A DNA stretch of 59,190 nucleotides from Streptomyces fuscichromogenes. GTDB taxonomy: Bacteria > Actinomycetota > Actinomycetes > Streptomycetales > Streptomycetaceae. The DNA lies in NCBI RefSeq assembly GCF_014645815.1, contig NZ_BMML01000042.1:1-59190 (forward strand). Reading direction: 5' to 3'. This document shows positions 1 through 8,120 of this stretch, one piece after another. A program made the position numbers and the translations under genes. The stretch's first letter is position 1; every line of letters begins with the position of its first letter. A model generated the notes under the pieces. It was not told where the DNA came from and made no database searches. It saw nothing but the letters and a program-made list of their open reading frames with translations.

Positions 1-125
1 CCGGTGTCCTCGGACTTCTTACCTCCGGAACTGCTGGAGCAGCCGGCGAGGGTCAGGGCTGCCGCCGCGGCGACTGCCACCATCGGGGCCAGCCTGCGCG
101 AACGGGAGTGGGAAGAGCGGTCCAT
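1..125 (-). CDS. ABC transporter substrate-binding lipoprotein, N-terminal fragment
   Basis: Only the first 41 codons are inside the window; the gene runs off the left edge. The translated start has a basic n-region (MDRSSHSRSRR), an alanine-rich hydrophobic stretch and the lipobox LAGC followed by a Ser/Gly linker, which is the standard start of a secreted solute-binding lipoprotein. It is transcribed away from iolD from a divergent promoter, so a role in inositol or related sugar uptake is a reasonable inference, but the ligand-binding domain is not visible. The start ATG is at 123-125. Confidence 0.7.
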   Translation of the reverse strand, partial: MDRSSHSRSRRLAPMVAVAAAAALTLAGCSSSSGGKKSEDT

Positions 126-230
126 CTTTCCTGCACCTCACTGTGCTACGGGGGAAAGGAACGGATCTCGACGATCCGTGGACCCGGGCCGACGGAGGTG
201 GTCCGGGTCACTGCTTTGCGTTGGGACGGG

Positions 231-339
231 ATACAAGTCCCTGTGCGGCCCGCTGTCAATACTTTGTTAAGACATCATTTCACACTCAGGTCCGAATGTA
301 AGTACAAACCATTGACAGCGCGACCTGCCCCGATCTACA
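231..339. promoter_or_regulatory. Divergent promoters with mirrored operator-like elements
   Basis: On the minus strand a -35 TTGACA (254-259) and -10 TTGTAT (231-236) are 17 bp apart and face the lipoprotein gene. On the plus strand TTGACA (312-317) and TCTACA (334-339) are 16 bp apart and face iolD. Each -35 lies inside a 15-nt element: CTGTCAATACTTTGT (253-267) and ACAAACCATTGACAG (304-318). These are inverted copies matching at 13 of 15 positions. The arrangement fits one regulator, perhaps the GntR protein encoded at 2475, controlling both directions. The rest of the 126-572 gap holds only the small ORF at 376. Confidence 0.6.
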
Positions 340-375
340 CCTGAGGGGCATCAGCCCACCCGCGAGGAGCCCCGC

Positions 376-564
376 ATGACCGAGCCGCCAGCACAGGCCT
401 CCGGCCGCGTCGCGACGGGCCGTTCCGAAGGCGATGCCTACCCGCTTCCGCCGGGCCTACCCCTGGCGCGCGCGGAGCGCCCCGGCGTCCGGCACGGCCC
501 GCGGACGCCGGGGCCGACACCGGCCGACGCCCGTCTCCCCCTGTACGCCACCCCGTCCGAATGA
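376..564 (+). CDS. Possible 62-residue upstream ORF coupled to iolD
   Basis: An ATG at 376 is preceded by GAGGAG at 363-368 at good spacing, about 37 bp after the predicted iolD -10 element. The frame runs 62 codons and its TGA (562-564) overlaps an ATG at 561, just before the iolD start. The predicted peptide is rich in Pro, Ala and Arg and I recognise no domain. It may be a leader ORF that couples translation to iolD, or simply untranslated leader. High GC makes chance ORFs common, so this call is weak. Confidence 0.2.
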   Translation: MTEPPAQASGRVATGRSEGDAYPLPPGLPLARAERPGVRHGPRTPGPTPADARLPLYATPSE

Positions 565-572
565 GGTCCCCC

Positions 573-2444
573 ATGAGTCAGCCGACCACCCGCCTGACCG
601 TCGCCCAGGCGCTGGTGCGGTTCCTGTCCGCCCAGTACACCGAGCGCGACGGCGTCCGGCACCGGCTCATCGCCGGCACCTGGGGCATCTTCGGCCACGG
701 CAACGTGGCGGGGATCGGCCAGGCACTCCTGGAGTACGGCGACGTCATGCCGTACCACCAGGGGCGCAACGAGCAGGCGATGGTGCACGCGGCGGTCGGC
801 CACGCCCGCCAGCTGGACCGGCTCTCGGCGCAGGCGGTGACCACGTCCATCGGCCCGGGGGCCACCAACCTGGTGACCGGCGCCGCCCTCGCCACCATCA
901 ACCGGCTCCCCGTGCTGCTGCTCCCCGGCGACTACTTCGCGAGCCACGCGCCCGACCCGCTGCTGCAGCAGCTGGAGCACCCGACCGAGTTCGACGTCTC
1001 CGTCAACGACACCCTGCGCCCGGTCTCCCGCTACTTCGACCGGATCACCCGGCCCGAGGCGCTGATCCCCTCCGCCCTCAACGCCATGCGGGTCCTCGCC
1101 GACCCGGCCGAGACCGGCGCGGTCACCCTGGCCCTCCCCCAGGACGTCCAGGCCGAGGCGTACGACTGGCCGGAGGAGTTCTTCGCCGAGCGCGTCTGGC
1201 GGGTCCGGCGGCCGGCCCCCGACCCCGTGGAGCTGGCCGCCGCCGTACGCGCCGTACGGGCCGCTCGGCACCCCCTGATCGTGGCGGGCGGCGGAGTCCA
1301 CCACAGCCGCGCGGAAGACGCCCTGAGGGCCCTTGTGGAGGCCACGGGCATCCCCGTCGCCTCGACCCAGGCGGGCAAGGGCGCACTGCGCCACGACCAC
1401 CCGGCCGACCTGGGCGGGATCGGGCACACCGGGACCGCCGTCGCCGACGACGTGGCCCGTACCGCCGACCTGGTCATCGGTGTCGGCACCCGGTACACGG
1501 ACTTCACCACGGCCTCCGGCACCCTCTTCCAGAACCCGGACGTCGGCTTCCTGAACCTGAACATCACCGGGTTCGACGCCCACAAGCTGGCCGCGCGGAC
1601 CCTCGTCTGCGACGCGCGGGCGGGGCTCACGGCCCTCACGGAGGCGCTGGCCGGGTACCGGGTCACTGCGGACCACGAGGCCGGGTACCGGGCGGGCAAG
1701 GAGCGCTGGGACGCCGTCGTCGAGGCGGCCTACCGCGCGGACGACGAGGACGCCGTGCCGACCCAGACCCAGGTGCTCGGTGCCCTGGACGCGGTCGTCG
1801 GGGATGACGACGTTGTCATCAACGCGGCCGGCTCGCTCCCGGGCGACCTGCACAAGCTGTGGCGGGCCCGCTCGCCGCGCCAGTACCACCTGGAGTACGG
1901 CTACTCCTGCATGGGCTACGAGATCCCGGCCGGTATCGGCGTCCAGCAGGCGGCCCCGGACGTCACGGTCTGGTCGCTGGTCGGCGACGGCACCTACCTG
2001 ATGATGCCCACCGAGATCGTCACCGCCGTCCAGGAGGGCCTGCCGGTCAACCTGGTCCTCATCCAGAACCACGGGTACGCCTCGATCGGCGGCCTCTCCG
2101 AGTCGGTGGGCGGCGAGCGGTTCGGCACCGCCTACCGGTTCCGCTCGGCCGACGGCACCTTCGGCGGGGCGCCGCTGCCCGTCGACCTCGCCGCCAACGC
2201 GGCCAGCCTCGGCATGGAGGTGCTGCGCGCCAAGACCGTGCGGGAGCTGCGCGAGGCACTCGCGGCGGCCCGCGCGAGCGACCGGCCGACGTGTGTGTAC
2301 GTGGAGACGGACCCGGCGCCCACCGCGCCCCCCGCCGAGGCCTGGTGGGACGTGCCGGTCGCCGAGACCGCCGGGCGCGAGGCCGCCGTACGCGCCCGCG
2401 AGGCGTACGACCGGCAGGTCGCCGACCGCCGCCGCCATCTCTGA
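573..2444 (+). CDS. iolD: 3D-(3,5/4)-trihydroxycyclohexane-1,2-dione hydrolase
   Basis: This 623-residue ThDP-dependent enzyme opens the ring of the diketo-inositol intermediate to 5-deoxy-glucuronate in myo-inositol catabolism. The N-terminal Pyr domain carries the conserved glutamate in GRNEQAM (about residue 67). A central Rossmann-like domain follows, and the C-terminal PP domain has the GDG motif near residue 471, closing with QNHG near 499. Length matches the family. ATG 573 is preferred over 561 because GAGG (563-566) sits six bases upstream of it. Other iol genes are not in the window, so the rest of the pathway is outside it or elsewhere in the genome. Confidence 0.92.
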   Translation: MSQPTTRLTVAQALVRFLSAQYTERDGVRHRLIAGTWGIFGHGNVAGIGQALLEYGDVMPYHQGRNEQAMVHAAVGHARQLDRLSAQAVTTSIGPGATNLVTGAALATINRLPVLLLPGDYFASHAPDPLLQQLEHPTEFDVSVNDTLRPVSRYFDRITRPEALIPSALNAMRVLADPAETGAVTLALPQDVQAEAYDWPEEFFAERVWRVRRPAPDPVELAAAVRAVRAARHPLIVAGGGVHHSRAEDALRALVEATGIPVASTQAGKGALRHDHPADLGGIGHTGTAVADDVARTADLVIGVGTRYTDFTTASGTLFQNPDVGFLNLNITGFDAHKLAARTLVCDARAGLTALTEALAGYRVTADHEAGYRAGKERWDAVVEAAYRADDEDAVPTQTQVLGALDAVVGDDDVVINAAGSLPGDLHKLWRARSPRQYHLEYGYSCMGYEIPAGIGVQQAAPDVTVWSLVGDGTYLMMPTEIVTAVQEGLPVNLVLIQNHGYASIGGLSESVGGERFGTAYRFRSADGTFGGAPLPVDLAANAASLGMEVLRAKTVRELREALAAARASDRPTCVYVETDPAPTAPPAEAWWDVPVAETAGREAAVRAREAYDRQVADRRRHL

Positions 2445-2474
2445 TTCCCCCGACCCCCGGAAGGAGGTGTCCCG

Positions 2475-3260
2475 GTGGCCCGAACCGGTGATTCCACCCG
2501 CACCGCGACCGTCTCGGCACTCGACGCCCTGGACTTCGCCCTGGACCGTGGCAGTCCGGTGCCGCTCTACTACCAGCTCGCCCAGCAACTGGAGGAGGCC
2601 ATAGAGCACGGAGTGCTCGCCCCGGGCAACCTTCTGGGCAACGAGATCGACCTGTCGGTACGGCTCGGCCTGTCCCGGCCCACGGTCCGCCAGGCCATCC
2701 AGTCCCTCGTCGACAAGGGCCTCCTCGTACGCCGCCGGGGCGTGGGCACCCAGGTGGTGCACAGCCAGGTCAAGCGGCCGCTGGAGCTGAGCAGCCTCTA
2801 CGACGACCTGGAGTCGGCCGGACAGGGCCCGACCACCCGGGTGCTGCGCAACGAGCGGATCCCGGCGAGCGCCGAGGTGGCCGCCGCGCTCGGGATCGCC
2901 GAGGGCGCGGAGGTGGTCGTCCTGGAGCGGCTGCGCTGCACGCACGGCCAGCCGGTGGCGTTCCTGTGCAACTACCTGCCGGCCGCCCTGATCGACCTCG
3001 ACACGGAACGGCTGGAGTCGACCGGCCTCTACCGGATGATGCGCACGGCGGGCATCACCCTGCACAGCGCCCGGCAGACGGTGGGCGCCCGCAGCGCCAC
3101 CGCCGAGGAGGCCGTCCGGCTCGACGAGAAGGAGGGCGCCGCCCTGCTGACCATGCAGCGCACGGCGTACGACGACACCGGTCGGCCGGTGGAGTACGGC
3201 AGCCATGTCTACCGGGCGTCCCGGTACGCCTTCGACTTCCAGCTGCTCGTACGGCCGTAG
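2475..3260 (+). CDS. GntR family transcriptional regulator with UTRA domain
   Basis: This 261-residue protein has an N-terminal winged helix (about residues 25-95, with the SRPTVRQAI recognition-helix region) and a C-terminal UTRA effector domain of the HutC subgroup (about 115-255). Proteins of this type bind a sugar or phosphosugar and release operator DNA. The GTG start at 2475 has a strong AAGGAGG at 2461-2467. It follows iolD by 30 bp in the same direction, so it probably shares that transcript and may read the mirrored elements at 253-318. A role on the galactoside operon downstream is equally possible. Confidence 0.85.
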   Translation: MARTGDSTRTATVSALDALDFALDRGSPVPLYYQLAQQLEEAIEHGVLAPGNLLGNEIDLSVRLGLSRPTVRQAIQSLVDKGLLVRRRGVGTQVVHSQVKRPLELSSLYDDLESAGQGPTTRVLRNERIPASAEVAAALGIAEGAEVVVLERLRCTHGQPVAFLCNYLPAALIDLDTERLESTGLYRMMRTAGITLHSARQTVGARSATAEEAVRLDEKEGAALLTMQRTAYDDTGRPVEYGSHVYRASRYAFDFQLLVRP

Positions 3261-3334
3261 AACGAGCCGTGCCGGTCCGGTTGCCGCGGGTTAAACCGCT
3301 GGTCCCGCGACCCGAAACCAACACGCCCGCACAC

Positions 3335-3366
3335 GAGCCCCCACGGAGTTTGTCCCGTGGGGGCTC
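3335..3366 (+). terminator. Terminator hairpin after the GntR gene
   Basis: A perfect 12-bp GC-rich stem (3335-3346 with 3355-3366) has an 8-nt loop and lies 75 bp after the GntR stop codon. No long T-run follows, which is usual in Streptomyces. It separates the iolD transcript from the ABC transporter operon. Confidence 0.75.
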
Positions 3367-3451
3367 CGTCGTTCCGCTCCGTTCAACAAACCGGCAGGCG
3401 ACCATGTCGATTACGTTTCGGGCAAGAGACGGGCGAGAGAGACGCAGGCTA

Positions 3452-3481
3452 TTGACGCATGAGCGGACAAGCGGCTGTTAT
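3452..3481 (+). promoter_or_regulatory. Candidate promoter of the galactoside ABC operon
   Basis: TTGACG (3452-3457) and TGTTAT (3476-3481) are separated by 18 bp within an unusually AT-rich patch of the 3261-3580 gap, 100 bp ahead of the binding-protein gene. Apart from this and the terminator at 3335, I see nothing else in that gap. Confidence 0.5.
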
Positions 3482-3580
3482 TGCGCCCACGATGTTCGGC
3501 CGAGTTGGTTTCTGATCGGTTTCGGGACCTTTCGAAGATCAGCTCTTCCCCTTGCCGAACCCTGTTACCCAGGAGCCGCC

Positions 3581-4897
3581 ATGCGCATCTCCCCGTCCGG
3601 TCTTCACGTGCCGGGTCCGAGCCGCCGTAACGTCATCCGCGGTGCCGGTTCGGCCGCGCTGCTCGCCGGTGCCGGCATACCCCTGCTGTCCGCCTGCGGA
3701 GGCAGCGGGTCCTCCGGCTCGGACTCGAAGACCGTCAGCCTCGGCTCCAACGCGTCCGACGCCGTGCCGAAGAAGGCGTACCAGTCCGTCTACGACGCCT
3801 TCAAGAAGTCGTCCGGCGTCACCGTCAAGGTGAACACCAAGGACCACAACACCTTCCAGGAGCAGATCAACTCGTATCTGCAGGGCACGCCGGACGACGT
3901 GTTCAACTGGTTCGCCGGCTACCGGATGCAGTTCTTCGCGGCCAAGGGCCTCGCCTCCCCGATCGACGACGTGTGGGAGAAGATCGGGGCCAACTTCCCC
4001 GACGCGATGAAGAAGCTCAGCAAGGGCGCGGACGGCAAGTACTACTTCGTGCCGCTGACGACGTACCCCTGGGCGGTCTTCTACCGCAAGAGCGTCTTCC
4101 AGGCGAAGGGCTACACGGTTCCCACCACGTGGGACGAACTGGTCGCGCTGTGCAAGCAGATGAAGAAGGACGGCCTGGTCCCGATCGCCTTCGGCGACAA
4201 GGACGCCTGGCCGGCGATGGGCACCTTCGACCAGATCAACTTCCGCCTCAACGGCTACGACTTCCACGTCGAGCTGATGGCGGGCAAGGCGGCCTGGACC
4301 GACTCCAAGGTGAAGGACGTCTTCGACCACTGGGCCGAGCTCCTCCCCTACCACCAGGACGGCTTCATGGGCCGCACCTGGCAGGACGCCGCCCAGACGC
4401 TGGTGTCGAAGAAGGCCGGCATGTACCTCCTGGGCACCTTCGTGGCCCAGCAGTTCACCAACGCCTCGGACCTCGCGGACCTCGACTTCTTCCCGTTCCC
4501 GGAGATCAACTCCGCGTACGGCCAGGACACCGTGGAGGCGCCCACCGACGGCTTCATGGTGAGCAAGTCCCCGAAGAACCACGACGGTGTCGTGAAGCTG
4601 CTGGAGTACCTCGGCACCCCGGCCGCCGAGGAGACCTACCTGAAGACGGACCCGAGCGTGGTCGCCGCCTCCAGCAAGGCCTCCACCGCCGCCTACTCGA
4701 CGCTGCAGAAGAAGGCGTTCGACATGATCGGCGGCGCCAAGAGCCTCACCCAGTTCATGGACCGCGACTCCCGTCCGGACTTCACCTCCACGGTGATGCA
4801 GCCGGGTCTGCAGAAGTTCCTGCAGAACCCGAAGGGCGTCGACAGCCTGCTCTCGTCCATCGAGCGCCAGAAGAAGACCATCTTCGCGTCCGAGTGA
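3581..4897 (+). CDS. Sugar ABC transporter substrate-binding lipoprotein
   Basis: A 438-residue family-1 extracellular solute-binding protein. The signal region shows a twin-arginine pair (SRRNVIRG, residues 14-21), a hydrophobic stretch and lipobox LSAC with Cys39, suggesting Tat export then lipid anchoring. The frame is open far upstream, but ATG 3581 is chosen because AGGAG (3571-3575) precedes it and the signal peptide begins just after. Two permease genes follow at once, then alpha- and beta-galactosidases, so the ligand is probably a galactose-containing oligosaccharide. No ATPase gene is present; Streptomyces commonly use the shared ATPase MsiK for such systems. Confidence 0.9.
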   Translation: MRISPSGLHVPGPSRRNVIRGAGSAALLAGAGIPLLSACGGSGSSGSDSKTVSLGSNASDAVPKKAYQSVYDAFKKSSGVTVKVNTKDHNTFQEQINSYLQGTPDDVFNWFAGYRMQFFAAKGLASPIDDVWEKIGANFPDAMKKLSKGADGKYYFVPLTTYPWAVFYRKSVFQAKGYTVPTTWDELVALCKQMKKDGLVPIAFGDKDAWPAMGTFDQINFRLNGYDFHVELMAGKAAWTDSKVKDVFDHWAELLPYHQDGFMGRTWQDAAQTLVSKKAGMYLLGTFVAQQFTNASDLADLDFFPFPEINSAYGQDTVEAPTDGFMVSKSPKNHDGVVKLLEYLGTPAAEETYLKTDPSVVAASSKASTAAYSTLQKKAFDMIGGAKSLTQFMDRDSRPDFTSTVMQPGLQKFLQNPKGVDSLLSSIERQKKTIFASE

Positions 4898-4906
4898 GCC
4901 TGCTGA

Positions 4907-5887
4907 ATGACGACTGACACCACCACGAAGTCCCAGGAGGCGGCCGCCGTGCCGCCTCCTGGGCGCGCGTCCGGGAAGAAGCGGGTCCAGCAGGGGCACA
5001 AGCGTCTGCTGACCCGCCGTGACCGCATCACGCTCGCCTTCATGGCCGGCGTACCGACGGTTCTGCATGTACTCCTCGTCTGGGTGACCGCCCTCGCCTC
5101 GATCCTCCTCGCCTTCACCTCCTGGGACGGCATCGGCTTCGACTCCATCAAGTGGGTCGGACTCGACAACTTCCAGCAACTCTTCAACGACAACCCGCAG
5201 TTCTGGCCCGCCGTCCAGCACAACGTCATCTGGTTCGTCGTCCTCATCCTGCTCCCGACCCCGTTCGGCCTGTTCCTGGCCGTGCAGCTGGACAAGAAGA
5301 TCCGGTTCAGCCGGGTCTACCAGACGGCGTTCTTCCTCCCCGTCGTCATCTCGCTTGCGTGCATCGGGTTCGTCTGGCAGCTGATCTACAACCCGGACAC
5401 CGGCCTGATCAACAGCCTCATCGGCGCCAACAAGCCGGGCCACTACATCGACTGGATCGGTGACCCGAACCTCAACCTGTGGGCGGTCCTGGTCGCCGCG
5501 TCCTGGCGGCACACCGGCTACATGATGATCCTGTACCTGGCCGGTCTGAAGAGCGTCGACCCGTCGCTGCGCGAGGCCTCGGCCCTCGACGGCGCCAACG
5601 AGTGGCAGACGTTCAAGAACGTCATCTTCCCGACGCTCCGCCCGACCAACACCATCGTCCTGGTCGTGACCATCATCGAGTCGCTGCGCGCCTTCGACCT
5701 GGTCTTCGTCTTCAACAAGGGCGCGCAGGGCACCGAGTTGCTCTCCATCCTGGTGACCAACAACATCATCGGCGAGTCCAGCCGTATCGGTTACGGCTCG
5801 GCGATCGCGGTGGTGCTGCTGTTCATCTCCCTGATCGTGATCATTCCCTACCTGATCGCGACCTTCCGGAAGGAGCGGCGCGCATGA
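4907..5887 (+). CDS. Sugar ABC transporter permease, MalF/UgpA type
   Basis: A 326-residue inner-membrane permease with a charged cytoplasmic N-terminus of about 40 residues, six predicted membrane segments and the EAA loop (EASALDGANEWQTF, about residues 221-234) that docks the ATPase. It starts nine bases after the binding-protein stop, and its TGA overlaps the start of the next permease, so the three genes are clearly co-transcribed. Family knowledge gives the role; the galactoside substrate is inferred from the downstream glycosidases. Confidence 0.9.
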   Translation: MTTDTTTKSQEAAAVPPPGRASGKKRVQQGHKRLLTRRDRITLAFMAGVPTVLHVLLVWVTALASILLAFTSWDGIGFDSIKWVGLDNFQQLFNDNPQFWPAVQHNVIWFVVLILLPTPFGLFLAVQLDKKIRFSRVYQTAFFLPVVISLACIGFVWQLIYNPDTGLINSLIGANKPGHYIDWIGDPNLNLWAVLVAASWRHTGYMMILYLAGLKSVDPSLREASALDGANEWQTFKNVIFPTLRPTNTIVLVVTIIESLRAFDLVFVFNKGAQGTELLSILVTNNIIGESSRIGYGSAIAVVLLFISLIVIIPYLIATFRKERRA

Positions 5888-6771
5888 GCACCGTGAGCGC
5901 GCTGCCCAAGCAGCGCAACCCGATCCGCCCGGCCCGCGTCCTGCTGCACACGTTCCTGGCGCTGACGGCCCTGGCCTGGCTCGCCCCGCTGCTGTGGGCG
6001 ATCTTCTCGGCACTGCGCCCGTACAGCGAGACCAGCAACCGCGGTTACGTGTCCTGGCCGCACACGCTGAACTTCGACAACTTCAAGAACGCGTTCGAGC
6101 AGTCGGACATGACCCACTACTTCATGAACACGCTGGTCATCGCGGTCCCGGCCGTGCTGCTCACGCTGTTCCTGTCGTCGATGGTCGCGTTCTACGTCGC
6201 CCGCTTCGACTTCCGGGTCAACCTCTTCCTGCTGCTGGTCTTCACGGCCGGCAACCTGCTGCCGCAGCAGGTCATCATCACCCCGCTGTACCGGATGTAC
6301 CTGCTGACGAACCTGCCGGGCATCACCGCGAGCGGCAAGCTGTACGACTCGGCGCTCGGCCTGGTGCTGATCCATGTGGCGTTCCAGTCCGGGTTCTGCG
6401 CGTTCGTGCTCAGCAACTACATGCGTTCGCTGCCGCACGAGCTGACCGAGGCCGCGCTGGTGGACGGCGCCTCGGTGTGGCGGCTGTACTGGCAGATCAC
6501 GCTGCCGCTGTGCAAGCCGGCGATGGCGGCCCTGGCGACCCTGTTGTCGATCTGGATCTACAACGACTTCTTCTGGGCCCTGGTGCTGATCTCGACCGGT
6601 GAGAACATGCCGATCACCTCGGCGCTGAACAACCTCTCCGGTCAGTACTTCACCGACCCGAACCTGGTCGCCGCCGGTTCCCTGCTGACCGCGATCCCGA
6701 CGCTGCTCGTGTACTTCGCGCTCCAGAAGCAGTTCGTCAGCGGTCTGACCCTGGGCTCCGCCAAGGGCTGA
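5884..6771 (+). CDS. Sugar ABC transporter permease, MalG type
   Basis: A 295-residue partner permease with six membrane segments and an EAA loop (EAALVDGASVWRLYW, about residues 190-204). The ATG at 5884 overlaps the previous stop as ATGA, indicating translational coupling. The frame extends upstream, but that part is out-of-phase coding sequence of the first permease. With 3581 and 4907 it forms a complete importer apart from the nucleotide-binding subunit. Confidence 0.9.
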   Translation: MSTVSALPKQRNPIRPARVLLHTFLALTALAWLAPLLWAIFSALRPYSETSNRGYVSWPHTLNFDNFKNAFEQSDMTHYFMNTLVIAVPAVLLTLFLSSMVAFYVARFDFRVNLFLLLVFTAGNLLPQQVIITPLYRMYLLTNLPGITASGKLYDSALGLVLIHVAFQSGFCAFVLSNYMRSLPHELTEAALVDGASVWRLYWQITLPLCKPAMAALATLLSIWIYNDFFWALVLISTGENMPITSALNNLSGQYFTDPNLVAAGSLLTAIPTLLVYFALQKQFVSGLTLGSAKG

Positions 6772-6797
6772 TCCGGCCCCGTCCGAAAGAGAACCTC

Positions 6798-8120
6798 GTG
6801 CACAACCCGTTCACCCCGGTCACCTCCGTGCCCGTGGACACCCGCACCGCCCGGGTCCACGAGGAGGGCTGGCAGTCCTGGTCGCCGAGCGGCACCTACG
6901 CCCTCGGCACGGTCCCGTACCGTCCGACGAACGCCAACTGGGCGACCGTCTGCTACCGCCCCGGCCGTGCCGTCCCCGCCGGGGCCTTCCAGGGCGAGGG
7001 CCTGCTGGCGCTCGACCCGGGAGACGGTTCACCGGTCCGGCTCTGGGCGGCGGCCGACCCACTGCACGAGGTTCCCTCGATCCGGCTGACCGTGGCGGCC
7101 GGGGTCGCCGAGGTCGAGGCCGACGGCCCGGTCAAGGAGTGGACCGGCACGGGCATCCAGTCCGTGCTGGCCGACTGGGCCGGCGCCCTGGCCCTGCCGG
7201 CGCCCCGCCCCGCGCCCACCGTCTGGTGCTCCTGGTACGAGTACTTCACGGCCGTCACCGAGGACGACATCCACGAGAACCTGCGGGCGATGGACACCCT
7301 CGACCTGCCGATCGACGTGGTGCAGATCGACGACGGCTACCAGAGCGCGCTGGGCGACTGGCTGACCCTCTCCGGCCGCTTCCGCTCCCGGCGGGGCATC
7401 GCGGACGCCATCCGCGCCCGCGGCCGCCGGGCGGGCATCTGGACGGCGCCCTTCCTGGTCGACCCGGCCAGCGACCTCGCCGAGACCTACCCGGACTGGC
7501 TGGTCCGCGACCCCGACGGCAGCCCGCTGCGCGCGGGCCGCAACTGGGGTCACGTGCTGTACGTCCTGGACACCACCCACCCGGCCGCCGCGGCCTACCT
7601 CACCGACGTCTACACGACGCTGCGCGCCGAGGGCTACGACTACTTCAAGGCCGACTTCCTCTACGCGGGCGCGATGGACGGCGTACGGCACTCGGGCGCG
7701 GACGCGCTGACCGCCTACCGGCTGGGCATCGGCCTGATCCGGGACGCGATCGGCGCGGACGCCTACCTGCTCGGCTGCGGCGCGCCGATCCTGCCCTCGA
7801 TCGGCCTGTTCGACGCGATGCGGGTCAGCCCGGACACCGCTCCGCACCGCCGCCCCGAGGCCGACGACTTCAGCCAACCCGGCCAGGACCCGGCCGAGTT
7901 CACCGGGGTCGGCCGCCAGTGGCAGCACGACCGCCTCTGGGTCAACGACCCCGACTGCCTGATGGCCCGCCCCGCCGTGGAGACCCGTGCGCGCTGGGCG
8001 GCGCACGTGGCGGCCGTCGGCGGCCTGGTCGCCTCCAGCGACCGGCTGCTCTCCCTGGACCAGTGGGGCGTGGAGACGACCCGCCGCCTTCTCACCGGAG
8101 TTACCGGAGTCAACCGATGA
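6798..8120 (+). CDS. Alpha-galactosidase, GH36-like melibiase
   Basis: A 440-residue cytoplasmic (beta/alpha)8 glycosidase that should release alpha-linked galactose. Motifs of clan GH-D are visible: WCSWYEYF near 137, VQIDDGYQ near 175, the K-x-D nucleophile in YFKADFLYAG (Asp near 285), and an Arg-containing acid/base segment MRVSPDTAP (Asp near 345). It is shorter than the roughly 700-residue GH36 enzymes and keeps only a reduced N-terminal beta domain. GTG 6798 follows the permease stop by 26 bp, with GAAAGAGAA as a weak ribosome site. It lacks a signal peptide, so it acts on imported sugar. Confidence 0.87.
   Translation: MHNPFTPVTSVPVDTRTARVHEEGWQSWSPSGTYALGTVPYRPTNANWATVCYRPGRAVPAGAFQGEGLLALDPGDGSPVRLWAAADPLHEVPSIRLTVAAGVAEVEADGPVKEWTGTGIQSVLADWAGALALPAPRPAPTVWCSWYEYFTAVTEDDIHENLRAMDTLDLPIDVVQIDDGYQSALGDWLTLSGRFRSRRGIADAIRARGRRAGIWTAPFLVDPASDLAETYPDWLVRDPDGSPLRAGRNWGHVLYVLDTTHPAAAAYLTDVYTTLRAEGYDYFKADFLYAGAMDGVRHSGADALTAYRLGIGLIRDAIGADAYLLGCGAPILPSIGLFDAMRVSPDTAPHRRPEADDFSQPGQDPAEFTGVGRQWQHDRLWVNDPDCLMARPAVETRARWAAHVAAVGGLVASSDRLLSLDQWGVETTRRLLTGVTGVNR

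Noticed and set aside
438..3206. A 922-codon open frame on the minus strand opposite iolD and the GntR gene
   Set aside because: It is a mirror of the coding bias of the plus-strand genes (high G/C at third positions keeps the antisense phase open). Its translation is low-complexity Arg/Gly/Val/His-rich and matches no family.
3539..6013. An 824-codon minus-strand frame opposite the ABC transporter genes
   Set aside because: Same antisense effect; the plus strand carries clear binding-protein and permease sequences with ribosome sites and overlaps.
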